Source: Paenibacillus sp. BIC5C1 (GTDB lineage: Bacteria; Bacillota; Bacilli; Paenibacillales; Paenibacillaceae). From it: a stretch of 64,000 nt of DNA. The DNA lies in assembly GCF_032399705.1 (NCBI RefSeq), contig NZ_CP135922.1, forward strand, positions 2,108,001 to 2,172,000, given 5' to 3'. A program made the translations under genes and the position numbers. Shown in pieces: positions 32,984 through 40,857 of this stretch; within the stretch, counting starts at the first letter, position 1; every line of letters starts with the position of its first letter. The notes under the pieces are model-generated. The model was not told where the DNA came from. It searched no databases and saw only the letters and a list, made by a program, of their open reading frames with translations.

Positions 32984-33379
32984 TTAGATTAAAGCGTCCA
33001 AAGAATACGCCACTGCACCCGCAAGTGCAACACCGATTAACGATCCAAGCATAACCAGGTTGTACTCAAATCCTCCGTTCAGATTCCAAAGTCCCTTACT
33101 AGCATGAACTTTCGCTATGGCAACGACCATCGGGATGATGAGCAAAATGGCAGCAAAACCAATCCAAAGGCCTGCCCCAAACAGAAATCCGCCGAACAAC
33201 TCCATAAGGCCTCCACAAACAGCCATAACTTTTGCAGGCCTCAGACCAATCGCTCCGAAAAATTCAGCTGTTCCTGATATGCCTTCTCCACCAAACCAGC
33301 CAAACAGTTTCTTGCATGCATGACCCAACATAATGAAACCAATAACAAGTCGAATGATAAGTAATCCGGCGTCTAACAT
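32984..33379 (-). CDS. DoxX family membrane protein
   Basis: 131 aa, four predicted transmembrane helices: LLIIRLVIGFIMLGHACKKL, VMAVCGGLMELFGGFLFGAG, FAAILLIIPMVVAIAKV, and LVMLGSLIGVALAGAVAYSL. The GHACKKLFGWFGG loop and the HASKGLWN region are DoxX family marks. Members take part in quinone or thiol redox balance at the membrane. ATG 33379 is chosen because GAAGAGGG lies upstream at good spacing; the frame opens at 33412. HxlR downstream is a frequent companion of DoxX genes. Confidence 0.87.
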   Translation of the reverse strand: MLDAGLLIIRLVIGFIMLGHACKKLFGWFGGEGISGTAEFFGAIGLRPAKVMAVCGGLMELFGGFLFGAGLWIGFAAILLIIPMVVAIAKVHASKGLWNLNGGFEYNLVMLGSLIGVALAGAVAYSLDALI

Positions 33380-33436
33380 ATGTTTATTCCCTCTTCTCAG
33401 ATTGTATAACATGTTTGTCTTTATAACGTGTAAACA

Positions 33437-34429
33437 TCAAATCAGGGACGCCAGGATGGTATCGCATAGCGCCATGGTTTCAATATTATCCTTACCACTG
33501 GAGCGTGGATCAGATTTGTTCTGGCAGCATTCCATAAAATGAGCCATTTCCCCTACAAATCCTCGTAAGTAGAGGTCGCGATAAGCGCCTGACATGGGAG
33601 AGCCGGAGGGAGTGAAAACAGTATCTTGCTCTTCAAGGGATTTCCAGGGAAGGTTGTCCCCTGTGCGAGATTGATGAACCGTAAGTGTGTTGATTTCGTC
33701 TGCTAAGGCAAACCCGTCGTCAAAGGTGACTAGTACACTTTCACTCTCACGGGACCAGCCACTCATGCCAGCAAAGTAGGCACTACCCACCACATCGTGA
33801 TCAAATTTCAGCGAAATGCTCTGGTTAATATGTTTTCCGTCTTTAACCGTTGTACCTGTGACCTGTACCGCTTCCCCGAACAGAAAACGCATTAGATCGA
33901 CCATATGAATGGCAGCGAGCTTCATGAATTGTTCCTCATCCTTGCAGAATGGTGTGCTGTCTACAGCGAATTTCATTTGGAAAGAACGTGCTCTGCCCAA
34001 TGATCCACCATCAATCAGTTCCTTGAGTTTCATGTAGACCGGAGCATATCGTTTCATGAATCCAACCATGACAACCACACCCGCCTTTTGAGCAGCTTCA
34101 GCCACAGCGGCAGCTTCGGCAGCATTCCATCCGAGGGGTTTATCCACGTATACATTTTTGCCAGCGCGTATGCATTCAAGGGCAAGTGATGTCTGATCCT
34201 CTGGTTGCGCCACAACAATCACGCCATCACAGTCTTCATTTTGTAACATCAGCTGAGTATTGTCATACGCTTTCCCGCTGCTACCAAAGCGAAGGAGAGC
34301 CGCCTCAGATCGTTCAATACTGCGGGTGGCGATGGCCTGAATTTCTGCTCCTGCTTCAACAGCAGATGGATATATATTCGTGGATGCATGGAATCCTGCA
34401 CCGATAAAACAAAGTTTCGCTTTTTTCAT
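33437..34429 (-). CDS. Gfo/Idh/MocA family oxidoreductase
   Basis: 330 aa. N-terminal Rossmann fold with LCFIGAGFHASTNIYPSAVE; the EKP-type motif is DKPLGWN near residue 95 (VYVDKPL), whose Lys binds cofactor and substrate. The C-terminal alpha/beta domain includes KLAAIHMVDLMRFLFGEAVQ, with the His usually found in the active site. Such enzymes oxidise or reduce sugars or polyols with NAD(P). It lies 41 bp downstream of the adenosylhomocysteinase gene on the same strand, so the two are likely co-transcribed. The substrate is unknown. Confidence 0.86.
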   Translation of the reverse strand: MKKAKLCFIGAGFHASTNIYPSAVEAGAEIQAIATRSIERSEAALLRFGSSGKAYDNTQLMLQNEDCDGVIVVAQPEDQTSLALECIRAGKNVYVDKPLGWNAAEAAAVAEAAQKAGVVVMVGFMKRYAPVYMKLKELIDGGSLGRARSFQMKFAVDSTPFCKDEEQFMKLAAIHMVDLMRFLFGEAVQVTGTTVKDGKHINQSISLKFDHDVVGSAYFAGMSGWSRESESVLVTFDDGFALADEINTLTVHQSRTGDNLPWKSLEEQDTVFTPSGSPMSGAYRDLYLRGFVGEMAHFMECCQNKSDPRSSGKDNIETMALCDTILASLI

Positions 34430-34469
34430 GTGAATCTCTCCTTTAAATGCAGATCACCAATCACACGGA

Positions 34470-35657
34470 TTAGATTTTGTAGCTCAAATGCTTCAGCATC
34501 TGTCCGGCAATGGTGTTGTTAACGCTATGAGGAACCGGCTGTGGTCCAAGGGTGAGATGTTGGCGTTGCTGTACAAGATATAGGAGAGAGGCGGCTTGCA
34601 GGGACAAGCCCAGATCCATCGTTTCGGCAGGGTTGCCACTGCCACCGGCCAGGTTCAGCATCTCGCCTTGAGTAAGTAGCATGAGTCGACGTCCATTTGC
34701 TAATGTAAATTGTTCGATATCTGTTGTCAGTTGATCCGTATGCTCCGCCTCTTGACGGAGACTTTCCAGATCCATCTCCCAAGAAAAATGTCCGGCATTG
34801 GCGAGGATCGTTCCGTCATTCATTTGATTAAAATGTTCCTTCAGAATGGCGTTAGGACGGCCAGTGACAGTAATATACACTTGGGCAAATGCAAACGTAT
34901 CCTCCAATCGTGCCACTCTGAATCCATCCAGCGCCGCTTCCAGGCCAGCAATCGGATCGGTTTCAACGACGACGACCTGGCTGCCCAGATTCCGCAAATA
35001 CCTGGCAATGCCTCGTCCACAGGTTCCATAACCTACGATGACGAAACGACGTGTGGGCAGAATGAGGTTTGTAGTACGCATAAAACCTTCAATAATGGTC
35101 TGTCCGACACCATGTTCATTTTCCATAATCCGTTTGAGTGGACTGTCATTAATGACAATGATCGGGAAAGGAATGTTCTCACCCGTCTCTTCACGCAGCA
35201 GATTGGCCCCAGTCGTGGTCTCCTCCGTACCACCAATTAGAGAATTAGTATCATACTGTTGAATGAAGGTACGTGCCAGATCAGCCCCGTTGTCCATAAG
35301 GAGATGGGGTTGGTGACGAAGTACACTGTGGATATTTTGCAGGTGTTCATTGCGTCTGTCCGCACGTTGACCATATACCGTGATGCCTTCTTCCTGCAGA
35401 GCTGCTGCGACGGGGTCTTTGGTTGTACCCGGGCTGCCAGTCAATACAACGTTGGCTCCACCTGCTTGAAGTGTGCGGCATAACACAGCTGTTTTGGGCT
35501 CCACATGAATACAAATACCGATGGTTAAGCCAGCAAAAGGAAGCTCTTTGGCAAACTGGGACTTCAATTCGCCGAGTAGGGGCATATGCATTTCCGTCCA
35601 GTGAATGCTGCGTTTTCCTTCTTCAATACGTTCATGCGTTGTGTTCTTGATCGTCAT
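34470..35657 (-). CDS. ahcY: Adenosylhomocysteinase (SAH hydrolase)
   Basis: 395 aa NAD-dependent enzyme splitting S-adenosylhomocysteine into adenosine and homocysteine. Conserved blocks: LLMDNGADL (Asp of the active site), SLIGGTEETTTGANLL (Glu), INDSPLKRIMENEHGVGQTI (Lys, Asn), and VIVGYGTCGRGIARYLRNLG (NAD-binding GxGxxG). ILANAGHFSWEMD and HSVNNTIAGQ-like C-terminal regions follow. It is shorter than the ~430 aa bacterial form and ends without the usual KPxxYRY tail. ATG 35657 has AAGGGGAG 6 nt upstream; the frame opens at 35759. Two inverted repeats lie upstream. Presence beside a Gfo/Idh gene is uncommon, since most Bacilli recycle SAH through MTAN and LuxS. Confidence 0.85.
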   Translation of the reverse strand: MTIKNTTHERIEEGKRSIHWTEMHMPLLGELKSQFAKELPFAGLTIGICIHVEPKTAVLCRTLQAGGANVVLTGSPGTTKDPVAAALQEEGITVYGQRADRRNEHLQNIHSVLRHQPHLLMDNGADLARTFIQQYDTNSLIGGTEETTTGANLLREETGENIPFPIIVINDSPLKRIMENEHGVGQTIIEGFMRTTNLILPTRRFVIVGYGTCGRGIARYLRNLGSQVVVVETDPIAGLEAALDGFRVARLEDTFAFAQVYITVTGRPNAILKEHFNQMNDGTILANAGHFSWEMDLESLRQEAEHTDQLTTDIEQFTLANGRRLMLLTQGEMLNLAGGSGNPAETMDLGLSLQAASLLYLVQQRQHLTLGPQPVPHSVNNTIAGQMLKHLSYKI

Positions 35658-35689
35658 GCAAAACTCCCCTTTTCTATGCAAGGTATAGC

Positions 35690-35769
35690 GTGTCCAAACA
35701 GGACACATGATCTGCTTATTGTCTACGATAGGGAGTTTGATGGAGTTAAAAAAGGACATATGTCCTTTT
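35690..35769 (-). promoter_or_regulatory. Two GGACA inverted repeats upstream of ahcY
   Basis: GTGTCC-AAACA-GGACAC at 35690-35706, and a perfect 20-bp palindrome AAAAGGACATATGTCCTTTT at 35750-35769, both in the leader/promoter region of ahcY. The shared GGACA half-site suggests one dimeric regulator. Confidence 0.5.
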
Positions 35770-35792
35770 CATTGGAGCTTAGAAAAAAGGTG

Positions 35793-35821
35793 TTGCAAAC
35801 TTATTTGAGAGCATGTATACT
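35793..35821 (+). promoter_or_regulatory. Promoter of tRNA-Leu
   Basis: TTGCAA (35793-35798), 17-bp spacer, TATACT (35816-35821), about 70 bp before the tRNA. Confidence 0.75.
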
Positions 35822-35892
35822 CTTAATTACGGTAAAACAAGCAATTGCTTGACCGGAATGCTTTTCATCCATGATGAGAAGATACATATTAT

Positions 35893-35976
<84 letters not shown>

Positions 35977-35983
35977 TCGAAGA

Positions 35984-36029
35984 AAAAAGCTCGCGAAATT
36001 GCTCTAAAGGCAATTCGCGAGCTTTTTTT
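35984..36029. terminator. Terminator after tRNA-Leu (bidirectional)
   Basis: AGCTCGCGAA.TTGC / GCAA.TTCGCGAGCT stem, 7-nt loop, A-run left and T-run right. Confidence 0.88.
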
Positions 36030-36036
36030 GTTTTTT

Positions 36037-36216
36037 TTATTTATTGAATATGAATTGTTGCACACAAAGGCCTGTAATCGCTCCAGCAATACCAAAGAGT
36101 GCAACACTGGCCATGACCTCATACGCCTGAAAGCGAAACAAAAAAGCGATGCCGCTGCCAAATGTCGTTCCTGCGAGAAATCCGAGAGAAATCCCTATTT
36201 CTTTGGTTAATTTCAT
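36037..36216 (-). CDS. Small membrane protein, hypothetical
   Basis: 59 aa from ATG 36216 (MKLTKEIG), with AGGTG 6 nt upstream; the frame opens at 36255. Two hydrophobic helices (IGISLGFLAGTTFGSGIAFL and VMASVALFGIAGAITGLCVQ) are separated by FRFQAYE. No family is recognised. It ends next to the tRNA terminator, which also serves it. Confidence 0.6.
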   Translation of the reverse strand: MKLTKEIGISLGFLAGTTFGSGIAFLFRFQAYEVMASVALFGIAGAITGLCVQQFIFNK

Positions 36217-36376
36217 AGGTTCACCTGCTTGGGAATGTAAGTTTGGGGTTTGCAAATTTTTATTACAGGAAGTAAAGTGTGATCAGGAAAATACTCACAT
36301 TTTATTTCCTTTTTTCATTTTGTGGTTTTAACCATGTAATTATGCATGATATTTCTTAAGGGAGGTTGAGAGCGGA

Positions 36377-37531
36377 ATGAATATGAACGAGCGAATTGCC
36401 ACATGGAACGAAGAAGCGAAGAATTGTACTTGTGGGCATGGTCATCGGTTGGTGCAAATGCAGGTCTATCTGGAGCATGGAGCTATTCAGCGGTTACCTG
36501 GGTATTTGTCCGGGCAAGGGTACAGACATGTAACCGTGGTATATGATCGATTTACGGGTCCGGCAGCAGGACACGAGGTGGTAAAGATCATTCGAGAAGC
36601 AGGCGTTCATGTGGATGAGATAGGCATGCCAGAGAACAAAGCAGGTGACGTGATCGCCGATGAGGGCGGGATTGTGCAGGTACTGCTGGGTGTGAAACAG
36701 GAAAGCCAGGCGATCATTGCTGCTGGTTCAGGAACCATTCATGACCTGGTGCGATTCGTTTGCTCCAAAATGAACAAGCCCTTTCTGTCAGTACCTACGG
36801 CAGCTTCAGTTGACGGATTTACCTCGGCAGGTGCACCTCTTATTGTAAGCGGCGTTAAACAGACGTTCCAGGCGGTACCGCCTGAAGCTATTTTCGCGGA
36901 CGTCGATATTTTGGAGCAAGCCCCTCAAGAGATGAATGCTGCTGGATTTGGAGATATGCTTGGTAAATATACATCACTGGCGGACTGGGTGGTTTCCAGG
37001 GATCTGGGCGGAGAACCGTTCTGCCCCGTAGCTTACCGTATGACGGAAGAAGCACTAACGACCTGTGTGGAGAATATCAAAGGTATCGCTGAAGGACGGG
37101 CCGATGGTGTGACTGTATTGATGGATGCGCTGATTGTTTCCGGCATTTCCATGCTGATCATTGATCATTCCCGTCCGGCATCCGGTGGAGAACATCATCT
37201 GTCTCATCGGTGGGAGATGGACCTGATGGAAGCTGGGCACAAGCCTGTTTTGCATGGAGCCAAGGTGGGAGTAGCCTGTGCATTGCTTACCGTAAAATAC
37301 AAAGATCTTGCACAAAAATCTGGCGAACCGGTTTTCGATGTGTATAATAATCTGCCAGATGCATCGCAGCTTACAGCTTGGCTTGAGCAAGTCGGGGGCC
37401 CTACAACAACTGAACAACTGGGTGTATCCATGGAGATGGTAGAACATGCTTTCACCACAGCTCATTTGCTTCGGGATCGCTATACAGGACTGAAATATAT
37501 CAACGAGAATCTTAACGTGGGTTCGAAATAA
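36377..37531 (+). CDS. egsA: sn-glycerol-1-phosphate dehydrogenase
   Basis: 384 aa AraM/EgsA family enzyme reducing dihydroxyacetone phosphate to sn-glycerol 1-phosphate with NAD(P)H, the enantiomer used in archaeal lipids. In Bacillus AraM supplies PcrB for heptaprenylglyceryl phosphate. Signatures: IIAAGSGTIHDLVRF, SVPTAASVDGFTSAGAPL, the metal-site Asp in AAGFGDMLGKYTSLADW, and His-rich GGEHHLSHRWEMD with HGAKVGVA, giving the Zn/Ni ligands. The start could be either ATG of MNMN; GGGAGG is 11 nt before the first. Monocistronic here; no pcrB or arabinose genes are in view. Confidence 0.92.
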   Translation: MNMNERIATWNEEAKNCTCGHGHRLVQMQVYLEHGAIQRLPGYLSGQGYRHVTVVYDRFTGPAAGHEVVKIIREAGVHVDEIGMPENKAGDVIADEGGIVQVLLGVKQESQAIIAAGSGTIHDLVRFVCSKMNKPFLSVPTAASVDGFTSAGAPLIVSGVKQTFQAVPPEAIFADVDILEQAPQEMNAAGFGDMLGKYTSLADWVVSRDLGGEPFCPVAYRMTEEALTTCVENIKGIAEGRADGVTVLMDALIVSGISMLIIDHSRPASGGEHHLSHRWEMDLMEAGHKPVLHGAKVGVACALLTVKYKDLAQKSGEPVFDVYNNLPDASQLTAWLEQVGGPTTTEQLGVSMEMVEHAFTTAHLLRDRYTGLKYINENLNVGSK

Positions 37532-38151
37532 GGATGAAAGAAATAATATGAACAAGTGTTTTCTTACGCATTCAGTTGTACGTACAAATTTTAGAGGGAA
37601 TAATGTAATGTATGAGACAAGATAGTGTCGTTGTTTACGGTAGAGGAGCTGGCGGTTGATTGGAAAGTAATATATCTAGATAATTTTTGAAGAGCACGGT
37701 CATGCAAGGGTTTAGAATGGATCGGGTCAAACGTTATTCATATTGAATTAAAGTGTTAATTAAAGCCTACTTCCTTAGGGGACAGGCTTTTTTTTATATT
37801 TTATAAGAAGTGTTGAATTAAATTGTTAGTACAAATATATCATAAAAATGAAGCTAACGATGAAGTTCTATTTTTTTAATGATCAATGACTTAATGGAAT
37901 GGTTGGGTAGCATTTGATGAGGTATATATGAGTTTAGTCGCCGCGCCTTTCGACAAGGAGATTTTCGCCTCGACAGAGAGCAAGCTGTACAGGCGCAGGT
38001 TAAGCCTTTACTGAGATGAAGGGAATGATGCATACAAAGCTGGTTGGAGGGCAAGAGGACCGCATACCATCCTTGAGAGACGATAGAGAGTTCACACGAC
38101 TGAAGAAATCGTAACCTAATATAATTTAATCTGAAGATATAAGTGTTATTT
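37532..38151 (+). other. 620-bp stretch without a clear gene
   Basis: Contains a terminator-like AAAGCCT / AGGCTTT hairpin with an 8-T tail at 37762-37795, possibly the end of the egsA transcript. A 28-codon frame 37928-38014 (begins MSLVAAPFDKEIF) has no ribosome site. Nothing else is recognised; a small RNA cannot be excluded. Confidence 0.4.
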
Positions 38152-38197
38152 AAAAAAGGCTCTGCCTCTCCCGTTGGGGAGAGGGCAGAGCCTTTTG
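38152..38197. terminator. Strong hairpin terminator
   Basis: GGCTCTGCC..TCTCCC / GGGAGA..GGCAGAGCC stem with 4-nt loop, A-run left and TTTT right. It serves the minus-strand HTH gene. Confidence 0.85.
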
Positions 38198-38210
38198 GTT
38201 GTTCGCTAAT

Positions 38211-38807
38211 TTAGTTATTGTGGCGATCTTTCAAGATGACATCTGCGAACAAAATAGTTTTCGGGATGCGGAAAAATTGTTCCGCTTGTTCCTGAAACGC
38301 AGCAGAAGGCAGCGTTCCCTGATGCAGCCATTTGCGGAAAGTGCCGGGGTGAACCCCGATCCAGTGGCTGACATCTGTCACCGACAAATCATGGACCATA
38401 CACAAGCCTGTCAGAATACGGTTGCTAACCGGAGAACGGGTCACCGTACGCTTCATGAAGCGGGAAGGCTCGGGCTGACAAATGACAGGGCTTTTGCGTA
38501 CCACTTCTTCGTTAAAAAGAATGTGGCGCGGGTAGCCGAGCAATTGGCATGCCTTGTCCAAATTGGTACTGCCGGGTATCCGTCCTTCATACACCCACGC
38601 GCTGACGCTGCGTGAAGAGATGGATAGATCTTCGGCGAGCTGAGACAACTTGATATCATTGGCCATCAGCACGGCAAGAAGAACACGGTTGCGGATTTGA
38701 CAGCGTGTCGGTTTTCGGAATCGTTTAACACGGACGCCTTTTCCCAAATATTTACGGTTGATCAGAGACCACGCCTGGATGGAATGTTGTTCTGGTTGAT
38801 TAGGCAT
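38211..38807 (-). CDS. Protein with two tandem helix-turn-helix units
   Basis: 198 aa. Two similar halves each look like a Cro/XRE-type DNA-binding unit. The first is NRVLLAVLMANDIKLSQLAE, DLSISSRSVSAWVYEGRIPG, then LDKACQLLGYPRHILF. The second is NRILTGLCMVHDLSVTDVSH, WIGVHPGTFRKWLHQGTLPS, then QAEQFFRIPKTILF. The halves share the NR.L..L/M..D order and the IPG/LPS turn, so an internal duplication is likely. ATG 38807 has GGAGG 4 nt upstream. No family name is certain. Probably a regulator; monocistronic. Confidence 0.7.
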   Translation of the reverse strand: MPNQPEQHSIQAWSLINRKYLGKGVRVKRFRKPTRCQIRNRVLLAVLMANDIKLSQLAEDLSISSRSVSAWVYEGRIPGSTNLDKACQLLGYPRHILFNEEVVRKSPVICQPEPSRFMKRTVTRSPVSNRILTGLCMVHDLSVTDVSHWIGVHPGTFRKWLHQGTLPSAAFQEQAEQFFRIPKTILFADVILKDRHNN

Positions 38808-38831
38808 ATTTCCTCCGATTTTTTTAACCAA

Positions 38832-39245
38832 ATACTACAATAAGTATGGGGGTACTTTCAAGTGCCGGGTGCACCTGTTTCAAATGAGTGGATGCGTGAA
38901 TCCGCTACAAAGGAGGAATTATGAACTAGACCAGACGCAATTCACATCCTAGTATATTCCTAGATTACAATGTTTCACTAAATTTAAGGGATCAAATAGA
39001 TAATGAACAAAAATAAAATGAGTCTAATTACCTATTAATGAGACTTTAGTGCTTTTATCTATTTTTTGTTGATATGATGCGGTTTATTTCCCTGATTTAC
39101 CCATAAAAACTCGATTTCCGTTAAAGGAATTCATTTCCAATGTGCACAAATCTGAAATTAGAAATCCGCGTGTTAAGCAGGCATGTGGACTGTCAAAATC
39201 TCTTATTCTTACATATCTTGTATGGAGATTGAGTGAGAGGGAGAG
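38832..39245 (+). other. Intergenic stretch, nothing recognised
   Basis: AT-rich, no convincing open frame. A perfect ribosome site AAAGGAGG at about 38910-38917 is followed by ATGAACTAG, which encodes only two residues. No promoter or hairpin of note. Confidence 0.4.
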
Positions 39246-39254
39246 GTGAGAAAC

Positions 39255-39746
39255 GTGAGTCCATCCGTAAGTACCTTTGCTGCCATTTCAGGGGCTTTCA
39301 TGACGTTTGCTTTTGGTGGATGGGATCAACTGCTTAGCTTACTGGCGGTTGCAATGGCTGTGGATTATATTACGGGTCTCGCTGCGGCAGTAAGAACAGG
39401 AAAAGGATTGAATAGTAATGTTGGATTCTGGGGGCTTGCGCGCAAAGGTCTCATGCTTACGGTTATTCTGCTTGCCCACCGAATTGACATGCTCATGGGG
39501 ACTGACATCATTAAAGGGGGAGCCATCTACTTTTATCTGGTGAATGAGCTGATATCTATTACCGAAAATTATGCCCGCATTGGGCTTCCATTGCCTGATA
39601 AGCTCAGACAGGCTATAGCGGTTCTGAAAAAACAGGAGGGGTTGTCTGACAGGGAATGGCCTCAACCACAGCCGAATGTGGAGAATAAGGAGACAAAAGA
39701 ACAAGCAGCAGAAGTGGACCCAGAAAAAACAGACAAACCAAAGTGA
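39255..39746 (+). CDS. Phage holin family protein
   Basis: 163 aa of the toxin-secretion/phage-lysis holin family (TcdE/BhlA-like, Holin_4). Three hydrophobic helices: VSTFAAISGAFMTFAFGGWD, LLSLLAVAMAVDYITGLAAA, and FWGLARKGLMLTVILLAHRI. The motif DYITG and the N-terminal side of FYLVNELISITENY are typical. The C-terminal tail is charged (Glu/Lys). GTG 39255 with GAGAGG 8 nt upstream is preferred over GTG 39246. No endolysin or other phage genes are nearby; stray holins in Bacilli may export peptidoglycan hydrolases or act in lysis of mother cells. Confidence 0.8.
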   Translation: MSPSVSTFAAISGAFMTFAFGGWDQLLSLLAVAMAVDYITGLAAAVRTGKGLNSNVGFWGLARKGLMLTVILLAHRIDMLMGTDIIKGGAIYFYLVNELISITENYARIGLPLPDKLRQAIAVLKKQEGLSDREWPQPQPNVENKETKEQAAEVDPEKTDKPK

Positions 39747-39923
39747 ACAGACGGATAATCTGTCTCAAAAGAAATCCAGGGCGAATGAAAGCAGCCCCGA
39801 ATAGATTGTCTTTTAAGAGAACGTTTCCAAGTATCCTTTCGTAATAGAGGACGTTATGATATATTTTGGATACAAGAAAATTCATTCATACCAATTATTT
39901 TACTCAAATGAGGTGCTTGTCTG

Positions 39924-40211
39924 ATGATTAAACATATTGTTCTGTTTAAAATGAAAGATCGTTCTCCTGAAAGTATTGAAGCTGCTGCGAATGTTCTTCG
40001 CAATCTGCAAGGGAAAATTGACGTTCTGGTCTCGCTCGAAGTAGGTATCGACGTGCTTCGTTCGGACAGATCTTTTGACATCTCACTTACGGCAGAATTT
40101 GCATCACTGGAAGATCTTCAGGCATATCAGGTGCATCCGCTGCATCAGGAAGTCATCAAGTATATGAACGAGGTCAGAGAGCAGTCGATTGCAGTGGACT
40201 ACGAAATCTAA
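39924..40211 (+). CDS. Dabb (stress-responsive A/B barrel) family protein
   Basis: 95 aa single Dabb domain. MIKHIVLFKMKDRSPES is the standard first strand with His4. LEVGIDVLRSDRSFDISLTA is the central strand-turn-strand, and FASLEDLQAYQVHPLHQEVI plus VDYEI complete the fold. Members are small dimeric barrels of unclear biochemical role, induced by stress in some organisms. ATG is preceded by GAGGTGCTTGTCTG. Followed 38 nt later by a tiny membrane protein gene. Confidence 0.88.
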   Translation: MIKHIVLFKMKDRSPESIEAAANVLRNLQGKIDVLVSLEVGIDVLRSDRSFDISLTAEFASLEDLQAYQVHPLHQEVIKYMNEVREQSIAVDYEI

Positions 40212-40249
40212 TCTGTTATTCATTCTACTTTGGATAAAGGGGACTCTGC

Positions 40250-40360
40250 ATGAGCGATTTAAGAGACGTTATGGAATTTTTATATATTTTTGTCGTGTTT
40301 CTGATCGCTTGTCCTGTGATGTTATTTTGGCTGAAGCGAAGAGGAAAAAGGAACCGATAA
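40250..40360 (+). CDS. 36-residue single-pass membrane peptide
   Basis: Small open frame MSDLRDVMEF then LYIFVVFLIACPVMLFWLKR and a basic tail RGKRNR. AAAGGGG lies 7 nt before the ATG, and one hydrophobic helix followed by positive residues predicts an N-out/C-in or tail-anchored peptide. It fits neatly between the Dabb and DUF86 genes on the same strand with no wasted space, which supports that it is real. Function unknown. Confidence 0.6.
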   Translation: MSDLRDVMEFLYIFVVFLIACPVMLFWLKRRGKRNR

Positions 40361-40384
40361 TTCACTGAACGGGAAGTGAACACA

Positions 40385-40846
40385 TTGTATTACGTAAATA
40401 GAGAACAGATTGCCCGCCGGCTTGCTGCCGTACCGGAGGTGGCTGAAGGTCTTCGCCGCGCGTCACAAGCTTGGGATGGCAGTCTAATGCTGGGTTTGGT
40501 ACAGGAACGCTGCCTTCATCTCGCAATTGAAATCGTTACGGATGTGGGGAGTTATCTGATTGACGGCTTCATCATGCGTGATGCGAGCAGCTATGACGAT
40601 ATTATTCAAATTAACCATGAAGAGAAGGTTTTTGATCATGCAACCTATGAGGTGCTGAGTCGCCTCGTATCGTTGCGCAAGCCGCTTGTTCAGGACTATT
40701 ACAGCTGGGAGCGGTCTGAACTGCATCCGCTGAGCAGTGACTTACCTGGCGTGCTTGAACATTTTTCCCATCAGGTCAATACCTATGTGGAAAAAGAACT
40801 CGGGCCTTTCCAGACTGCACAGGCTGAGGGACAGAGCAAGGAATGA
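40385..40846 (+). CDS. DUF86 (HepT-like, YutE) family protein
   Basis: 153 aa all-helical protein of the DUF86/HepT fold. The start MYYVNREQI (TTG 40385, GGGAAG 8 nt upstream) resembles YutE; GTG 40376 is the alternative. LHLAIEIVTDVGSYLIDGFI is the central helix. HepT toxins carry an R-x4-H RNase motif near LVHxY, while here the same place reads RKPLVQDYY with Gln for His, so toxin activity is unlikely. No MNT antitoxin gene is adjacent. The last codons meet the ribosome site of the DUF4261 gene. Confidence 0.75.
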   Translation: MYYVNREQIARRLAAVPEVAEGLRRASQAWDGSLMLGLVQERCLHLAIEIVTDVGSYLIDGFIMRDASSYDDIIQINHEEKVFDHATYEVLSRLVSLRKPLVQDYYSWERSELHPLSSDLPGVLEHFSHQVNTYVEKELGPFQTAQAEGQSKE

Positions 40847-40857
40847 GGGGAAGCAGC

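Noticed and set aside
37928..38014. 28-codon frame starting MSLVAAPF
   Set aside because: No ribosome site and no supporting context.
38910..38930. Perfect ribosome site before ATGAACTAG
   Set aside because: Encodes only two residues; most likely chance or a relic.
39255..39746. Prophage remnant
   Set aside because: Only the holin is phage-like; no integrase, capsid, lysin or attachment repeats around it.
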